From: an uncultured Oscillibacter sp.
Lineage (GTDB): Bacteria; Bacillota; Clostridia; Oscillospirales; Oscillospiraceae
Direction of reading: 5' to 3'
Assembly (NCBI GenBank): GCA_947365245.1
Contig: CANAWG010000003.1
Span: 62,001-126,000 of the forward strand
DNA length: 64,000 nt
The translations under genes and the position numbers were made by a program. The notes under the pieces were generated by a model. The model was not told where the DNA came from. It searched no databases and worked only from the letters and a program-made list of their open reading frames with translations. Below are positions 10,555 through 18,543 of the stretch, piece by piece; position 1 is the first letter of the stretch, and each line of letters starts with the position of its first letter.

Positions 10555-10884
10555 CGGAGACGTCAGAGTTTCCTGGGCAACTGGTCAGCTGATTTTCCGC
10601 GTCATATTTGTTCGTGTATTCGGTTATGTGGGGGGAGCTTCCGGGGGCGCTGTATGTTCTGGGGGGACGCTGTTTGCCGCCCGCGGGGCGGCAAAGGCGC
10701 TCTCAGTTGTCGCTTTTTTGCTTTGCAATCATACGGGGAGCTTCGTAGCGTGCGCGGCCTCACATCTCCCGTGAGGTCTGCCGAGCGCCGTTCCTTTGGC
10801 GCGAGGCTCCGCGTCCAGGGGCTTTGCCCCTGGACCCCACAGCCTTTGAAAAGGCTGGCGAAACTTTTATTTGCGCTTCGCGCC
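10555..10884. repeat. Palindrome-rich intergenic repeat region
   Basis: No gene seen. Palindromes: 10673-10695 (TTTGCCGCCC/GGGCGGCAAA), 10813-10835 (GTCCAGGGGC/GCCCCTGGAC), 10841-10856 (AGCCTTT/AAAGGCT) and 10873-10883 (GCGC TTC GCGC). From memory, the AGGGGCTTTGCCCCTGG / AGCCTTTGAAAAGGCT type recurs widely in Clostridia intergenic DNA. It abuts the stop of the ECF S-component gene and may serve as its 3' end. Confidence 0.55.
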
Positions 10885-11451
10885 CTACAGATTGGGGAAC
10901 ATTCTGCGCACATAGCCGCTGCGGCGCAGGGCCGCCAGCAGCAGCGTGGAGGCCGCCGCGCCGAAAGCCGCCTGCACCAGATTGCTGGGGACGCCCGCCG
11001 CCGCCCCGGCCAGGGCGGTTCCGAAAGCCGTGCCCCCGGCGGAGACCAGGACGGCGTCGTACAGCCAGTAGCCCAGCACCATGGGAACTTCTCCCGCAGC
11101 GCCGCAGGCGATGACGCCGGGGACGCCCCGGTGCCGCAGGAGGCGGTACAGCAGCCCCACCGTGAGGGCCATCACCGCCTTGATGACCAGCGTCCCGGGC
11201 ACGTACATGGGGTAGCCCCCCAGCAGGTCCGCCAGCGCGGGCCCCACGCCCCCCGCCGCGGCCCCGTACACCGGCCCCAGGCAGTAGGCCCCCAGCAGCA
11301 CCGCCGCGTCCCCCAGGTTCATGTACCCGCCGGTGGGGGAGGGGACCTTGATGACCGTGGTGGAGACGCAGCCCAGCGCCGCGAACAGCGCCGCCGCCAC
11401 CAGCAGCCGCGTCTTCCCGGCGGCGTCCGTCCGCTCCAGTGTCTTTTCCAT
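10885..11451 (-). CDS. ECF transporter S component, probably vitamin (B6-type) uptake
   Basis: 188 residues, about six hydrophobic helices. Contains GGYMNLGDAAVLLGAYCLGP and GGVGPALADLLGGYPMYVPGTLVIKAVMALTVGLLYR, the pattern of ECF S components of the HmpT/PdxU/riboflavin-like group. S components bind a vitamin and plug into a shared EcfA-A'-T module, which is not in this window. The divergent neighbour is a MocR/PdxR-type PLP-dependent regulator 106 bases away, so pyridoxine/pyridoxal is the best guess. Hydroxymethylpyrimidine or another vitamin remains possible. An AAGGAGG site precedes the ATG. Confidence 0.75.
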   Translation of the reverse strand: MEKTLERTDAAGKTRLLVAAALFAALGCVSTTVIKVPSPTGGYMNLGDAAVLLGAYCLGPVYGAAAGGVGPALADLLGGYPMYVPGTLVIKAVMALTVGLLYRLLRHRGVPGVIACGAAGEVPMVLGYWLYDAVLVSAGGTAFGTALAGAAAGVPSNLVQAAFGAAASTLLLAALRRSGYVRRMFPNL

Positions 11452-11477
11452 ATCCCTCGCGCCTCCTTAAGTTGATG

Positions 11478-11506
11478 TTGCCATCATAGCGCGGATGTGA
11501 TATGAT
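11478..11506 (+). promoter_or_regulatory. Promoter of the MocR-type regulator
   Basis: TTGCCA (11478-11483), 17-base spacer, TATGAT (11501-11506). The motif CATCATA/TATGATG occurs on both sides of the spacer (11482-11488 and 11501-11507), so a regulator site may overlap both divergent promoters. Confidence 0.6.
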
Positions 11507-11557
11507 GAGAATATCCAATCCACGCATTTTTTATAAGGTCAGAAAGGAGGCGCGTCC

Positions 11558-12946
11558 ATGCTGACCTATTCCCTGGAGGAGCGGGGCGGGCTGCCCCTGT
11601 ATGAGTATCTCTACCAGCGCATCCGCCGGGACATCCTGGACGGGACGCTGGCGGCGGGGGAGCGGCTGCCCTCCAAGCGGGCCCTGGCGGAGCATCTCCA
11701 GATCTCCGTCATCACCGTGGAGAACGCCTACCAGCAGCTGGAGGCGGAGGGTTTTTTGTACTCCCAGCCCCGGAAAGGGTTCTTCGCCGCGCCGGTGGAG
11801 CGGCTGGCGGTCTCCCCGGAGGCATCGCCGCCGCCCTCCCCGGAGCCGGCGGAGCCCGTCTGGCGGCTGGACCTCACCAGCGGCCAGGTGGACGTGTCCC
11901 GTTTCCCGGTGTCCGTGTGGGCCCGGCTCACCCGGCAGGTTCTCTCTGAGGGTGGGGAGGCGCTGCTGACCCCGGTGCACCGGCAGGGCCTGCCGGCCCT
12001 GCGGCAGGCCATCGCCCGGGACCTGCGGGAGCGGAAGGGCATGGCGGTGGCCCCGGAGCAGGTGGTGGTGGGCGCGGGGGCGGAGTACCTCTACCTCCTG
12101 CTGGCCCAGCTGCTGGTGGGGGCGGCTTTCGCCGTGGAGGACCCGGGCTACCCCAAGATCCGGCAGGTCTACCAAAAGTGCGGCGCGGTCTGCCGCCCGG
12201 TGCCTCTGGACGGGCAGGGGGTGGACCTGGCGGCGCTGGCGGCCTCCGGCGCCGGGGTGCTCCACCTCTCTCCCTCCCACCACTACCCCACGGGGCTGGT
12301 GACTCCCATCGGCCGACGGCAGGCGCTGCTGCGCTGGGCGGAGGAGCGCCGCGGCGTTGTCATCGAGGACGACTATGACAGTGAGCTCCGCTTTACAGGC
12401 CGCCCCATCCCCACGCTCCAGAGCATTGACGACGGCGGGCGGGTGGTGTACATGAACACCTTCTCCCAGACCATCTCCCCCTCCATGCGCCTGGGGTTCA
12501 TGGTGCTGCCGCCAAGGCTTTTGGAGCGCTACCGCCGGGAGCTGGGGTTCTACGCCTGCACCGTCCCGGCCCTGGACCAGCATGTGCTGGCCCGGTTCCT
12601 CTCTGGCGGGCACTACGACCAGCACCTCTCCCGGATGCGCAAGGAGTACCGCTCCCGCCGCACCCGTGTGCTGGAGGCGTTCCGCGCCAGCCCCTTTGCC
12701 GACCGGATCTCCATCTCGGAGCAGGGGGCGGGGCTCCACTTCCTCCTGCGGCTGGACACGGCCCGGTCCGATGAGGCGCTCCGCCGCCGGGGGGAGGCCC
12801 TGGGGGTGCGTCTGGGCTTTTTATCGGAGTATGCCGCCCTGCCCCGCCCGGAGTATGACCACACGCTGGTGGTGAACTACGCCGCCCTGGAGGAGGACTG
12901 TCTGCCCCGGGCCATGGAGCTGCTGGCGGAGGTCTTTGCGGAATGA
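11558..12946 (+). CDS. MocR/PdxR-type GntR regulator with aminotransferase domain
   Basis: 462 residues. An N-terminal GntR winged helix (LPLYEYLYQRIRRDILDGTLAAGERLPSKRALAEHLQISVITVENAYQQLEAEGF) is fused to a fold-type I aminotransferase-like domain with SPSHHYPTG and IEDDYDSELRF. The PLP-lysine region reads MNTFSQTISPSMRLGFMVLP. At the position where the MocR lysine is expected (S-x-x-x-P) no lysine is obvious, so PLP may be bound non-covalently or the site has changed. Probably senses PLP and controls the divergent ECF S component. Confidence 0.85.
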   Translation: MLTYSLEERGGLPLYEYLYQRIRRDILDGTLAAGERLPSKRALAEHLQISVITVENAYQQLEAEGFLYSQPRKGFFAAPVERLAVSPEASPPPSPEPAEPVWRLDLTSGQVDVSRFPVSVWARLTRQVLSEGGEALLTPVHRQGLPALRQAIARDLRERKGMAVAPEQVVVGAGAEYLYLLLAQLLVGAAFAVEDPGYPKIRQVYQKCGAVCRPVPLDGQGVDLAALAASGAGVLHLSPSHHYPTGLVTPIGRRQALLRWAEERRGVVIEDDYDSELRFTGRPIPTLQSIDDGGRVVYMNTFSQTISPSMRLGFMVLPPRLLERYRRELGFYACTVPALDQHVLARFLSGGHYDQHLSRMRKEYRSRRTRVLEAFRASPFADRISISEQGAGLHFLLRLDTARSDEALRRRGEALGVRLGFLSEYAALPRPEYDHTLVVNYAALEEDCLPRAMELLAEVFAE

Positions 12947-12948
12947 CG

Positions 12949-12987
12949 AAAAAAGCGTCCCTCCGGCTGATGCCGGAGGGACGCTTT
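12949..12987. terminator. Bidirectional terminator between the MocR-type gene and atoE
   Basis: 13-bp stem (12955-12967 / 12972-12984, GCGTCCCTCCGGC) with an A-run before (12949-12954) and TTT after. It serves the convergent genes on both sides. Confidence 0.8.
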
Positions 12988-13007
12988 GATATGCGGTTCG
13001 CAGAAGA

Positions 13008-14375
13008 TCAGAAGAACATGCCCCAGGCCAGGAAGCCCAGGCAGGCCACGATGCCGGTGAAGATCAGCACGACCACCAGGTAGCCCATGATGTCCTTGGC
13101 CTTCAGTCCGGCCACGCCCAGGGCGGGCAGGGCCCAGAAGGGCTGGATCATGTTGGTCCACTGGTCGCCCCAGGCGATGGCCATGGCGGCCCGGCCGGCC
13201 TCCACGCCCAGCTTGGCGGAGGCGGGCATCACGATGGGGCCCTGCACCGCCCACTGGCCGCCGCCGGAGGGCACGAAGAAGTTCACCACGCCGGCGGACA
13301 GGAACGTCCACACCGGGAAGCTGACGGTGGTGGAGATGTTCACGAAGAAGTCGGAGATGATGCCGGCCAGGCACACATCGTTGGCGTTGGTGGCGGTCAT
13401 CAGACCCATGATGCCGGCGTAGAAGGGGAACTGGAGCAGGATGCCGGCGGCGCCGGCGGTGGCGTCGCCGATGGCGTCCACGTACTTCCGGAGGTCGCCG
13501 TGAGCCAGCAGGCCCAGGAACAGGAAGATGCAGTTGACGATGTTCAGGTCCAGAACAAAGGTCTTCTTGGTCCAGAAGAACCAGACGATGTAGATGATGC
13601 CCATGGCGCAGGTGATGAACCACAGGATCTTGCTGTGCTCCATCTTCTCGGCGGGGGTGTCGACGCTGTACTCCCGCTCTTTCTCCTCCACCAGCACGGC
13701 GGGGTTCACCAGCACGGTGTGCTCCTTGTCGGGGTGCATGGCGTAGTTCAGGAAAGGCATGACGATCAGGATCACCAGGCACATCACCAGGTTCACGGGG
13801 TGGAGCATGGTCTCGCTGGACTGGGCCACGAACGTCTGGCCGGTGGTGGCGATGGTGTAGCCCTCGCCGCCCAGGGCCAGGGGGATGGAGCCGGACAGGC
13901 CGGCGTGCCAGATGACGAAGCCGGAGTAGGCGGAGGCGATCAGCAGGGGATAGTCCACGTCGCTGACGCGGCGGGCGATCTCCTTGGCCAGCAGCGCGCC
14001 CACGATGAGGCCGAAGCCCCAGTTGAGCCAGCAGCAGATGGTGGAGACGAACGTGGTGATGAGGATGGCGCTCTTCTTGTCTTTCGCCGTGGAGGCGATG
14101 GAGCTGAGGATGTTCTTGCAGATCTTGGCGGAGGCCAGGGCGGAGCCCAGCACCAGCACCAGGGCCATCTGCATGGAGAACGCCAGCAGGTTCCACATAC
14201 CGATGGCGGTGCCGCCGCGGCCGCCCCAGGCCCAGATCAGCTCAATGGGGCTCTGAGCGGTGCCGATGCACGCCGCGATGAAGACCACGATGGTCAGGAT
14301 GATGGCGAACAGGAACGGGTCCGGCAGCCACCGGTTCATAATGCGTACGCAGCCGTTGGAGATTTTCTTCAGCAT
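13008..14375 (-). CDS. Short-chain fatty acid transporter, AtoE family
   Basis: 455 residues, about a dozen membrane helices. Family features: NRWLPDPFLFAIILTIVVF near the N terminus, a CCWLNWGFGLIVGALLAKEIAR segment, YSGFVIWHAGLSGSIPL and FVPSGGGQWAVQGPI. Members are thought to move short-chain fatty acids such as acetoacetate or butyrate. No acetoacetate degradation genes are adjacent, so the substrate is open. Monocistronic, with a strong promoter. Confidence 0.88.
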   Translation of the reverse strand: MLKKISNGCVRIMNRWLPDPFLFAIILTIVVFIAACIGTAQSPIELIWAWGGRGGTAIGMWNLLAFSMQMALVLVLGSALASAKICKNILSSIASTAKDKKSAILITTFVSTICCWLNWGFGLIVGALLAKEIARRVSDVDYPLLIASAYSGFVIWHAGLSGSIPLALGGEGYTIATTGQTFVAQSSETMLHPVNLVMCLVILIVMPFLNYAMHPDKEHTVLVNPAVLVEEKEREYSVDTPAEKMEHSKILWFITCAMGIIYIVWFFWTKKTFVLDLNIVNCIFLFLGLLAHGDLRKYVDAIGDATAGAAGILLQFPFYAGIMGLMTATNANDVCLAGIISDFFVNISTTVSFPVWTFLSAGVVNFFVPSGGGQWAVQGPIVMPASAKLGVEAGRAAMAIAWGDQWTNMIQPFWALPALGVAGLKAKDIMGYLVVVLIFTGIVACLGFLAWGMFF

Positions 14376-14430
14376 TGATTTCCCTCCTAAAAATGTGAAA
14401 AACTTGACGATACACGAACAAGCCGCTTTT

Positions 14431-14458
14431 ATTATAGCCCTCGTTCACAATTTGTCAA
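14431..14458 (-). promoter_or_regulatory. Promoter of the AtoE-family gene
   Basis: Minus strand TTGACA (14453-14458), 16-base spacer, TATAAT (14431-14436): consensus hexamers. Confidence 0.85.
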
Positions 14459-14502
14459 TATTTTTTTCGCTGAAAAAGTGTGCGTTTGCCGAAGGAGAAC
14501 GA

Positions 14503-15537
14503 TTACTTCCGGCGGTTCAGCTCCCGCAGGGCCTCCAGCGCCTCGCCAAACTCCCGGGCGGCGGCGGAGGGATTGCCCCGCAGAATGCGCAGGGAGCGGC
14601 GGTAGGTCCGGGGCTCCCGGGCGCGGAGCAGGGCCTCCCGCCGCCGCAGGCGGCCGATGGCCTCCTCCAGCTCGGCCCGGCGGGCCTCCAGGGCCTCTCC
14701 GGTGAGGTCGGGGCGGTCGGACAGGTGGTCCCGGCAGGTCTCCAGGGCCTCGGCGATGACTGTCAGCGCCTCCAGCTTGGCGCTGGTGCGGCGGCGGACG
14801 GACTCCTCCCAGGCGCTCTGGCGGCGCTCCGCCCGCTGGGCGCGGGCCTCCCGCAGCTCCTGGAGCTCCTCCTGGACACGGGACTGGAGCAGGAGCTTTT
14901 CCACCTCCGTCCGCTCCCGGAAGCGGCGCAGGTCGTCCTCGGCGAAGGCGGCGGCCACCTCGGCCCGCTTGGCGAGACGCCGCAGCTCCTCGTTCTCCTC
15001 CGTCAGACGGGTGAGCACGTCCCGGAAATCCAGGGCGGCCTGGACGGAGCAGACCGCGTCCGCCGTAAAGGCGGCGGTGAGAATCAGCGCCGCCGGGTCC
15101 ACCACCCAGGATGGGACATGGGCCAGCAGCCGCCCCACCGGCGGGTGGATGAACCGCACCAGCAGGATGGCGAAGAAGCCCCAGGCGATGGAGCTGGTGA
15201 GGCAGATATGGCCGTTCAGATTGCATTTCTGCTTGGAATAGTCCCAGTAGCGGACCTTGAAGATCCGCTCCATGGCCGCGCCGGTGACGTACTCCAGGGC
15301 CGTGGCGGCGGTCATGCCGAAGAGCCACACCAGAAACAGGTTGTCCTCCACCGGGATGACGGCGAAGAGGATGAGGATGGCCCCGGAGCCGTAGATGGGC
15401 AGCAGGGGCCCGTGGAGGAACCCCCGGTTCACCCACCGGCGCTGGCGGGCGGAGACATAGCAGGACTCCCAGATCCAGCCGCACAGACAGTAGAAGTAAA
15501 AGAGCAGGGCCCACTGGCCCGCGGTGTAGACGTGCAT
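14503..15537 (-). CDS. CmpB-like (putative ABC transporter permease) membrane protein with coiled-coil tail
   Basis: 344 residues. Residues 1-160 hold about five membrane helices with FYFYCLCGWIWESCYVSARQRRWVNRGFLHGPLLPIYG, the signature of the ABC_trans_CmpB family. Unusually, residues about 165-320 form a long charged, arginine/glutamate-rich helical region that looks like a coiled coil. The function of the family is not established. 10 bases downstream of hemW, probably co-transcribed. Confidence 0.75.
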   Translation of the reverse strand: MHVYTAGQWALLFYFYCLCGWIWESCYVSARQRRWVNRGFLHGPLLPIYGSGAILILFAVIPVEDNLFLVWLFGMTAATALEYVTGAAMERIFKVRYWDYSKQKCNLNGHICLTSSIAWGFFAILLVRFIHPPVGRLLAHVPSWVVDPAALILTAAFTADAVCSVQAALDFRDVLTRLTEENEELRRLAKRAEVAAAFAEDDLRRFRERTEVEKLLLQSRVQEELQELREARAQRAERRQSAWEESVRRRTSAKLEALTVIAEALETCRDHLSDRPDLTGEALEARRAELEEAIGRLRRREALLRAREPRTYRRSLRILRGNPSAAAREFGEALEALRELNRRK

Positions 15538-15547
15538 GGTTTCCTCC

Positions 15548-16759
15548 TCAATGTTCCACCCGGAAGTCGCCCCTGGCGGCGGCCTCGGCCCGGCGGCGCT
15601 TCTCCGCCGACAGGGCGTCCAGCACCCCGCCGATGATCTGATTGGACACCAGAAAGCCCCGGGGTGTCAGGTGCCAGCGGCCGGCCTCGCACACGGCGTA
15701 GCCCGCCTCCCGGCACTCCTCCAAAAAGGGCAGGAAGCACCGGAACCGGCGGCGGAACCGGTTTTCAAAGTCCCTGGGGTCCAGACCGTATACGGTCCGC
15801 AGCCCCAGCATCAGATACTCAACGTCCCGGTCCATGGGGGGGATGCGGTCGCTCTCCGACAGCAGGGGCCCCTGCTCCCGCACGCCCCGGATGTAGCCCT
15901 CCAGATCCTTTTCATAGGCGTACCGGGCGCCCCCCAGGTCCGAGTGGGCCCCGGGGCCGAAGCCCATGTACTCCCCCAGCGTCCAGTATTTCAGGTTGTG
16001 CCGGGAGGCGAAGCCCTCTTTGGCGAAGTTGGAGATTTCGTACTGCCGGTATCCTTGGGAAGCAAGATAGTCCACGGTGTACAGGTACATCTCCGCCTGG
16101 GCGTCGTCGTCCGGCAGCTCCGCCTCCGCCCCGCGGGCGAAGAGGGGCGTTCCCTCCTCCACCTTGAGCCCGTAGCAGGACAGGTGCTCCGGCCCCAGGG
16201 AGACGGCGGTCTCCAGATTCTCCCGCCACCGCTCCATGGTCTGATGGGGCAGGCCGTAGATCAGGTCCAGGGAGAGGTTCTGGAAGCCCGCCCTCCGGGC
16301 GCTCTCCACGGCGGCGGCGGTCTGGCCTGCTGTGTGGACCCGGCCGATCTCCCGCAGCTCCTCGTCACAGGCGGACTGCATCCCCAGGGAGATGCGGTTG
16401 AACCCCGCTTTCCGCAGGGCTTTCAAGGCTTTCCAGTCCCCGGCGGAGTCAGGGTTTGCCTCCAGGGTGATCTCCGCGTCCCGGGAGACGTGGTATTTTT
16501 TCAGCACGGTCTTTAAGATCTTCACAAGCCGCTTCTCCCCCAGATAGCTGGGGGTGCCGCCGCCGAAGTACACCGTGTCCGCCAGGTATCCGGCGGCGTA
16601 GGGGGCCAGCTCCGCCAGGTGGGCGCACAGCGCCTCGGTGTAGTCGTCCATCCGCTCCTCGTCACAGCCCGGCAGGGAGTAGAAGTCGCAGTAGCTGCAC
16701 TTCTGCTTGCAGAAGGGGATGTGGATGTACAGCCCCAGGGGTTTTTTCTCCGCTCTCAT
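15548..16759 (-). CDS. hemW: Radical SAM heme chaperone HemW
   Basis: Formerly called HemN-like; HemW hands heme to respiratory proteins. 403 residues from the ATG at 16759, chosen because GGAGGG lies 6 bases upstream (the frame is open to 16885). The radical SAM cluster motif is CKQKCSYCDFY (residue about 17), with the glycine-rich VYFGGGTPSYL following. The HemN C-terminal domain is present. The CxxxCxxC with Phe after the last Cys is typical of HemW rather than true coproporphyrinogen dehydrogenase. Confidence 0.92.
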   Translation of the reverse strand: MRAEKKPLGLYIHIPFCKQKCSYCDFYSLPGCDEERMDDYTEALCAHLAELAPYAAGYLADTVYFGGGTPSYLGEKRLVKILKTVLKKYHVSRDAEITLEANPDSAGDWKALKALRKAGFNRISLGMQSACDEELREIGRVHTAGQTAAAVESARRAGFQNLSLDLIYGLPHQTMERWRENLETAVSLGPEHLSCYGLKVEEGTPLFARGAEAELPDDDAQAEMYLYTVDYLASQGYRQYEISNFAKEGFASRHNLKYWTLGEYMGFGPGAHSDLGGARYAYEKDLEGYIRGVREQGPLLSESDRIPPMDRDVEYLMLGLRTVYGLDPRDFENRFRRRFRCFLPFLEECREAGYAVCEAGRWHLTPRGFLVSNQIIGGVLDALSAEKRRRAEAAARGDFRVEH

Positions 16760-16787
16760 GGGTATCCCTCCAAATTTTGCTGGGGAT

Positions 16788-16816
16788 ACTATACCTCTTT
16801 CCGGTGGAATTTGCAA
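16788..16816 (-). promoter_or_regulatory. Promoter of hemW
   Basis: Minus strand TTGCAA (16811-16816), 17-base spacer, TATAGT (16788-16793). Confidence 0.7.
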
Positions 16817-16885
16817 GGGACGGCGCATATTCGGCGGCGGCCCGGGGGAGACTAGGACAAACTTTCCGGAAGAGAGGGATTCCAC

Positions 16886-17326
16886 ATGGATCTATCACCT
16901 CAGGAGTACCAGCAGTATGTCAAGGAGCGGGCCCCGAAGTCCCCGCTGGTGAAGGATGTGGTTCTGGCCTTTGTCATCGGCGGCCTCATCTGCGTGCTGG
17001 GCCAGCTGATCCAGAGCGGCTGGTCCGCGGCGGGACTGAGCCAGGAGGACGCGGGCACCGCCACCTCCTGCTCGCTGGTACTGCTCTCCGCCCTTTTGAC
17101 GGGGCTGAACCTGTACAACAAGCTGGCCCGCTTCGGCGGCGCGGGGACGCTGGTGCCCATCACCGGCTTCGCCAACGCCGTAGTGTCCCCGGCCATCGAC
17201 TTTAAGAGCGAGGGCTTCGTCACCGGCATGGCGGCCAAGATGTTTCTGGTGGCGGGGCCGGTGATCGTGTTCGGCACGCTGGCCAGCGTGATCTACGGCG
17301 CGGTGCTGCTGATGATGGGCGGATAG
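16886..17326 (+). CDS. spoVAC: Stage V sporulation protein AC
   Basis: 146 residues, about four membrane helices, with the SpoVAC N terminus QYVKERAPKSPLVKDVVLAFVIGGLICVLGQL and the GGAGTLVPITGFANAVVSPAIDFKSEGFVTG core. Part of the spore inner-membrane channel for Ca-dipicolinate. No spoVAD follows. SpoVAE lies 31 kb away (48462-48818). Divergent from hemW. Likely made in the forespore; I could not define a convincing sigmaG promoter. Confidence 0.93.
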   Translation: MDLSPQEYQQYVKERAPKSPLVKDVVLAFVIGGLICVLGQLIQSGWSAAGLSQEDAGTATSCSLVLLSALLTGLNLYNKLARFGGAGTLVPITGFANAVVSPAIDFKSEGFVTGMAAKMFLVAGPVIVFGTLASVIYGAVLLMMGG

Positions 17327-17369
17327 AGGCGGCCGGACCGCGCGGCATTTGGCGGTTTCTATAGATTCG

Positions 17370-17407
17370 GGCACCCGCCGGGAAGAAGATGCTTCCCGGC
17401 GGGTGCC
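17370..17407. terminator. Stem-loop between convergent spoVAC and hxlR-type gene
   Basis: Perfect 16-bp stem (17370-17385 / 17392-17407, GGCACCCGCCGGGAAG) with a 6-base loop. T-runs are weak on both sides, so termination is likely but not certain. Confidence 0.55.
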
Positions 17408-17434
17408 GTGTTCCGGAAGCGTTTGAACCGTGCC

Positions 17435-17764
17435 TCACAGGCGGTTCTCCTCGCCCCACGCGCACATGGCGTCCAGAATGGGGATCAGGGACCTGCCCCG
17501 TTCGGTCAGGCTGTACTCCACCTTGGGCGGGATCTGGGGGTACTCCTCCCGATGGACCAGCCCGTCGGCCTCCAGCTCTTTCAGCGTGCTGCTGAGGGTC
17601 TTGTAGGAGATGGTGCCGATGTACTTCTTCATCTCGTTGAACCGCACCACGCCGTACTCCATCAGCGTGTAGAGGATCAGCATCTTGTATTTTCCCTGAA
17701 TCAGCGACATGGTGTAGCTGAAGCCGGTGTCCTCCAGCCTCGCGCCCTGAATACACGCCAACAT
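17435..17764 (-). CDS. HxlR-family transcriptional regulator
   Basis: 109 residues from the ATG at 17764, with AAAGGAG about 12 bases upstream. The frame continues upstream but would run through the operator. Winged-helix HxlR domain: SLIQGKYKMLILYTLMEYGVVRFNEMKKYIGTISYKTLSSTLKELEADGLVHREEYPQIPPKVEYSLTERG. A cysteine at residue 4 (MLACIQG) is where thiol-sensing relatives such as YodB carry their redox cysteine. Divergent from a flavin reductase gene across a palindromic operator. Confidence 0.85.
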   Translation of the reverse strand: MLACIQGARLEDTGFSYTMSLIQGKYKMLILYTLMEYGVVRFNEMKKYIGTISYKTLSSTLKELEADGLVHREEYPQIPPKVEYSLTERGRSLIPILDAMCAWGEENRL

Positions 17765-17787
17765 GCGGATTACACTCTCCTTTTGGT

Positions 17788-17814
17788 AAGTACCGCACTT
17801 TTGTGTGCGTACTT
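17788..17814. promoter_or_regulatory. HxlR-type operator
   Basis: Inverted repeat AAGTAC-N15-GTACTT, with inner arms CGCAC/GTGTGCG, placed between the divergent genes and touching the -35 of the flavin reductase promoter. This is the position and form expected of an autoregulated HxlR site. Confidence 0.65.
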
Positions 17815-17842
17815 GACCTTTGTTCAATTCTGTGCCCATAAT
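17813..17842 (+). promoter_or_regulatory. Promoter of the flavodoxin-fold reductase
   Basis: TTGACC (17813-17818), 18-base spacer, CATAAT (17837-17842), overlapping the palindrome on its left. Confidence 0.65.
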
Positions 17843-17894
17843 ACGGTCAGACGCGGCGGATGTCAAGTCCCCGCAGCATAGGGAGGTAATCAGC

Positions 17895-18440
17895 ATGAGC
17901 AAAAAAATCGTAGTTCTCACCGGTAGCCCCCGAAAGAGCGGAAACAGCTCCGCCATGGCGGACGCCTTTATCCGTGCGGCGGAGACCAGGGGCCACTCCG
18001 TCACCCGCTTTGACGCCGCCCTGCGGCAGGTGGGGGGATGCCGCGCCTGTGAGACCTGCTTCAAGACCGGGAAGGCCTGCTCCTTTGACGACGACTTCAA
18101 CACCGTCGCCCCGGCGATCCTGGAGGCGGACGCCGTGGTGTTCGTCACTCCGGTGTACTGGTACTCCATCCCAGCCCAGATCAAGGGCGTCATCGACCGG
18201 CTGTACGCCTTTGTGGTGGGCGGAAAGGACATCGCCGGGAAATCCTGCGCCCTCATCACCTGCTGTGAGGAGGCGGACCCGTCTGTCATGGACGGCGTGC
18301 GCATTCCCCTGGAGCGCTCGGCGGCACTGATGAAGTGGAACATGGTGGGGGAGGTGCTGGTTCCCGGCGTACTGAACCCGGGCGACGTGGAAAAGACCGA
18401 CGGCTGCGCCCGGGCCGCGGCCCTGGCGGAGAGACTTTAA
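17895..18440 (+). CDS. NADPH-dependent FMN reductase / flavodoxin-fold oxidoreductase
   Basis: 181 residues. Begins KKIVVLTGSPRKSGNSSAMADAF, the FMN phosphate-binding loop of this family, then GGCRACETCFKTGKACSFDDDF (iron-sulfur-flavoprotein-like cysteine region) and FVTPVYWYSIPAQIKGVIDRL. Four cysteines in CRACETC...C could hold a cluster or form disulfides. Likely reduces quinones or other electrophiles and is controlled by the divergent HxlR regulator. A GGGAGG site precedes the ATG. Confidence 0.85.
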   Translation: MSKKIVVLTGSPRKSGNSSAMADAFIRAAETRGHSVTRFDAALRQVGGCRACETCFKTGKACSFDDDFNTVAPAILEADAVVFVTPVYWYSIPAQIKGVIDRLYAFVVGGKDIAGKSCALITCCEEADPSVMDGVRIPLERSAALMKWNMVGEVLVPGVLNPGDVEKTDGCARAAALAERL

Positions 18441-18471
18441 AGGCATATCGCTTTCCCTCCCCGGAGAAAGG

Positions 18472-18516
18472 AAAAGGACCCCGCGGACCGCAATCGGTCC
18501 ACGGGGGTCCTTTTTT
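18472..18516. terminator. Bidirectional terminator
   Basis: Long stem from AAAAGGACCCCGCGG (18472-) to the matching arm ending GGTCCTTTTTT (18516), between the convergent flavin reductase and permease genes. Confidence 0.82.
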
Positions 18517-18543
18517 GAAAGTCCGATCTCTCAGGCCGTCTCT

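Noticed and set aside
10555-10880. Small proteins in the 10.6-10.9 kb gap
   Set aside because: Short frames there have no ribosome sites and run through palindromes; the region behaves as a repeat.
11531-12739. A 402-codon frame antisense to the MocR-type gene
   Set aside because: Shadow frame with arginine/glycine/histidine-rich product; the sense gene has complete domains.
16801-16830. SigmaG promoter for spoVAC (GGAATT ... CATATT)
   Set aside because: The spacing is about 14-15 bases, short of the usual 17-18, and the hexamers are poor matches. A forespore promoter is expected but not shown.
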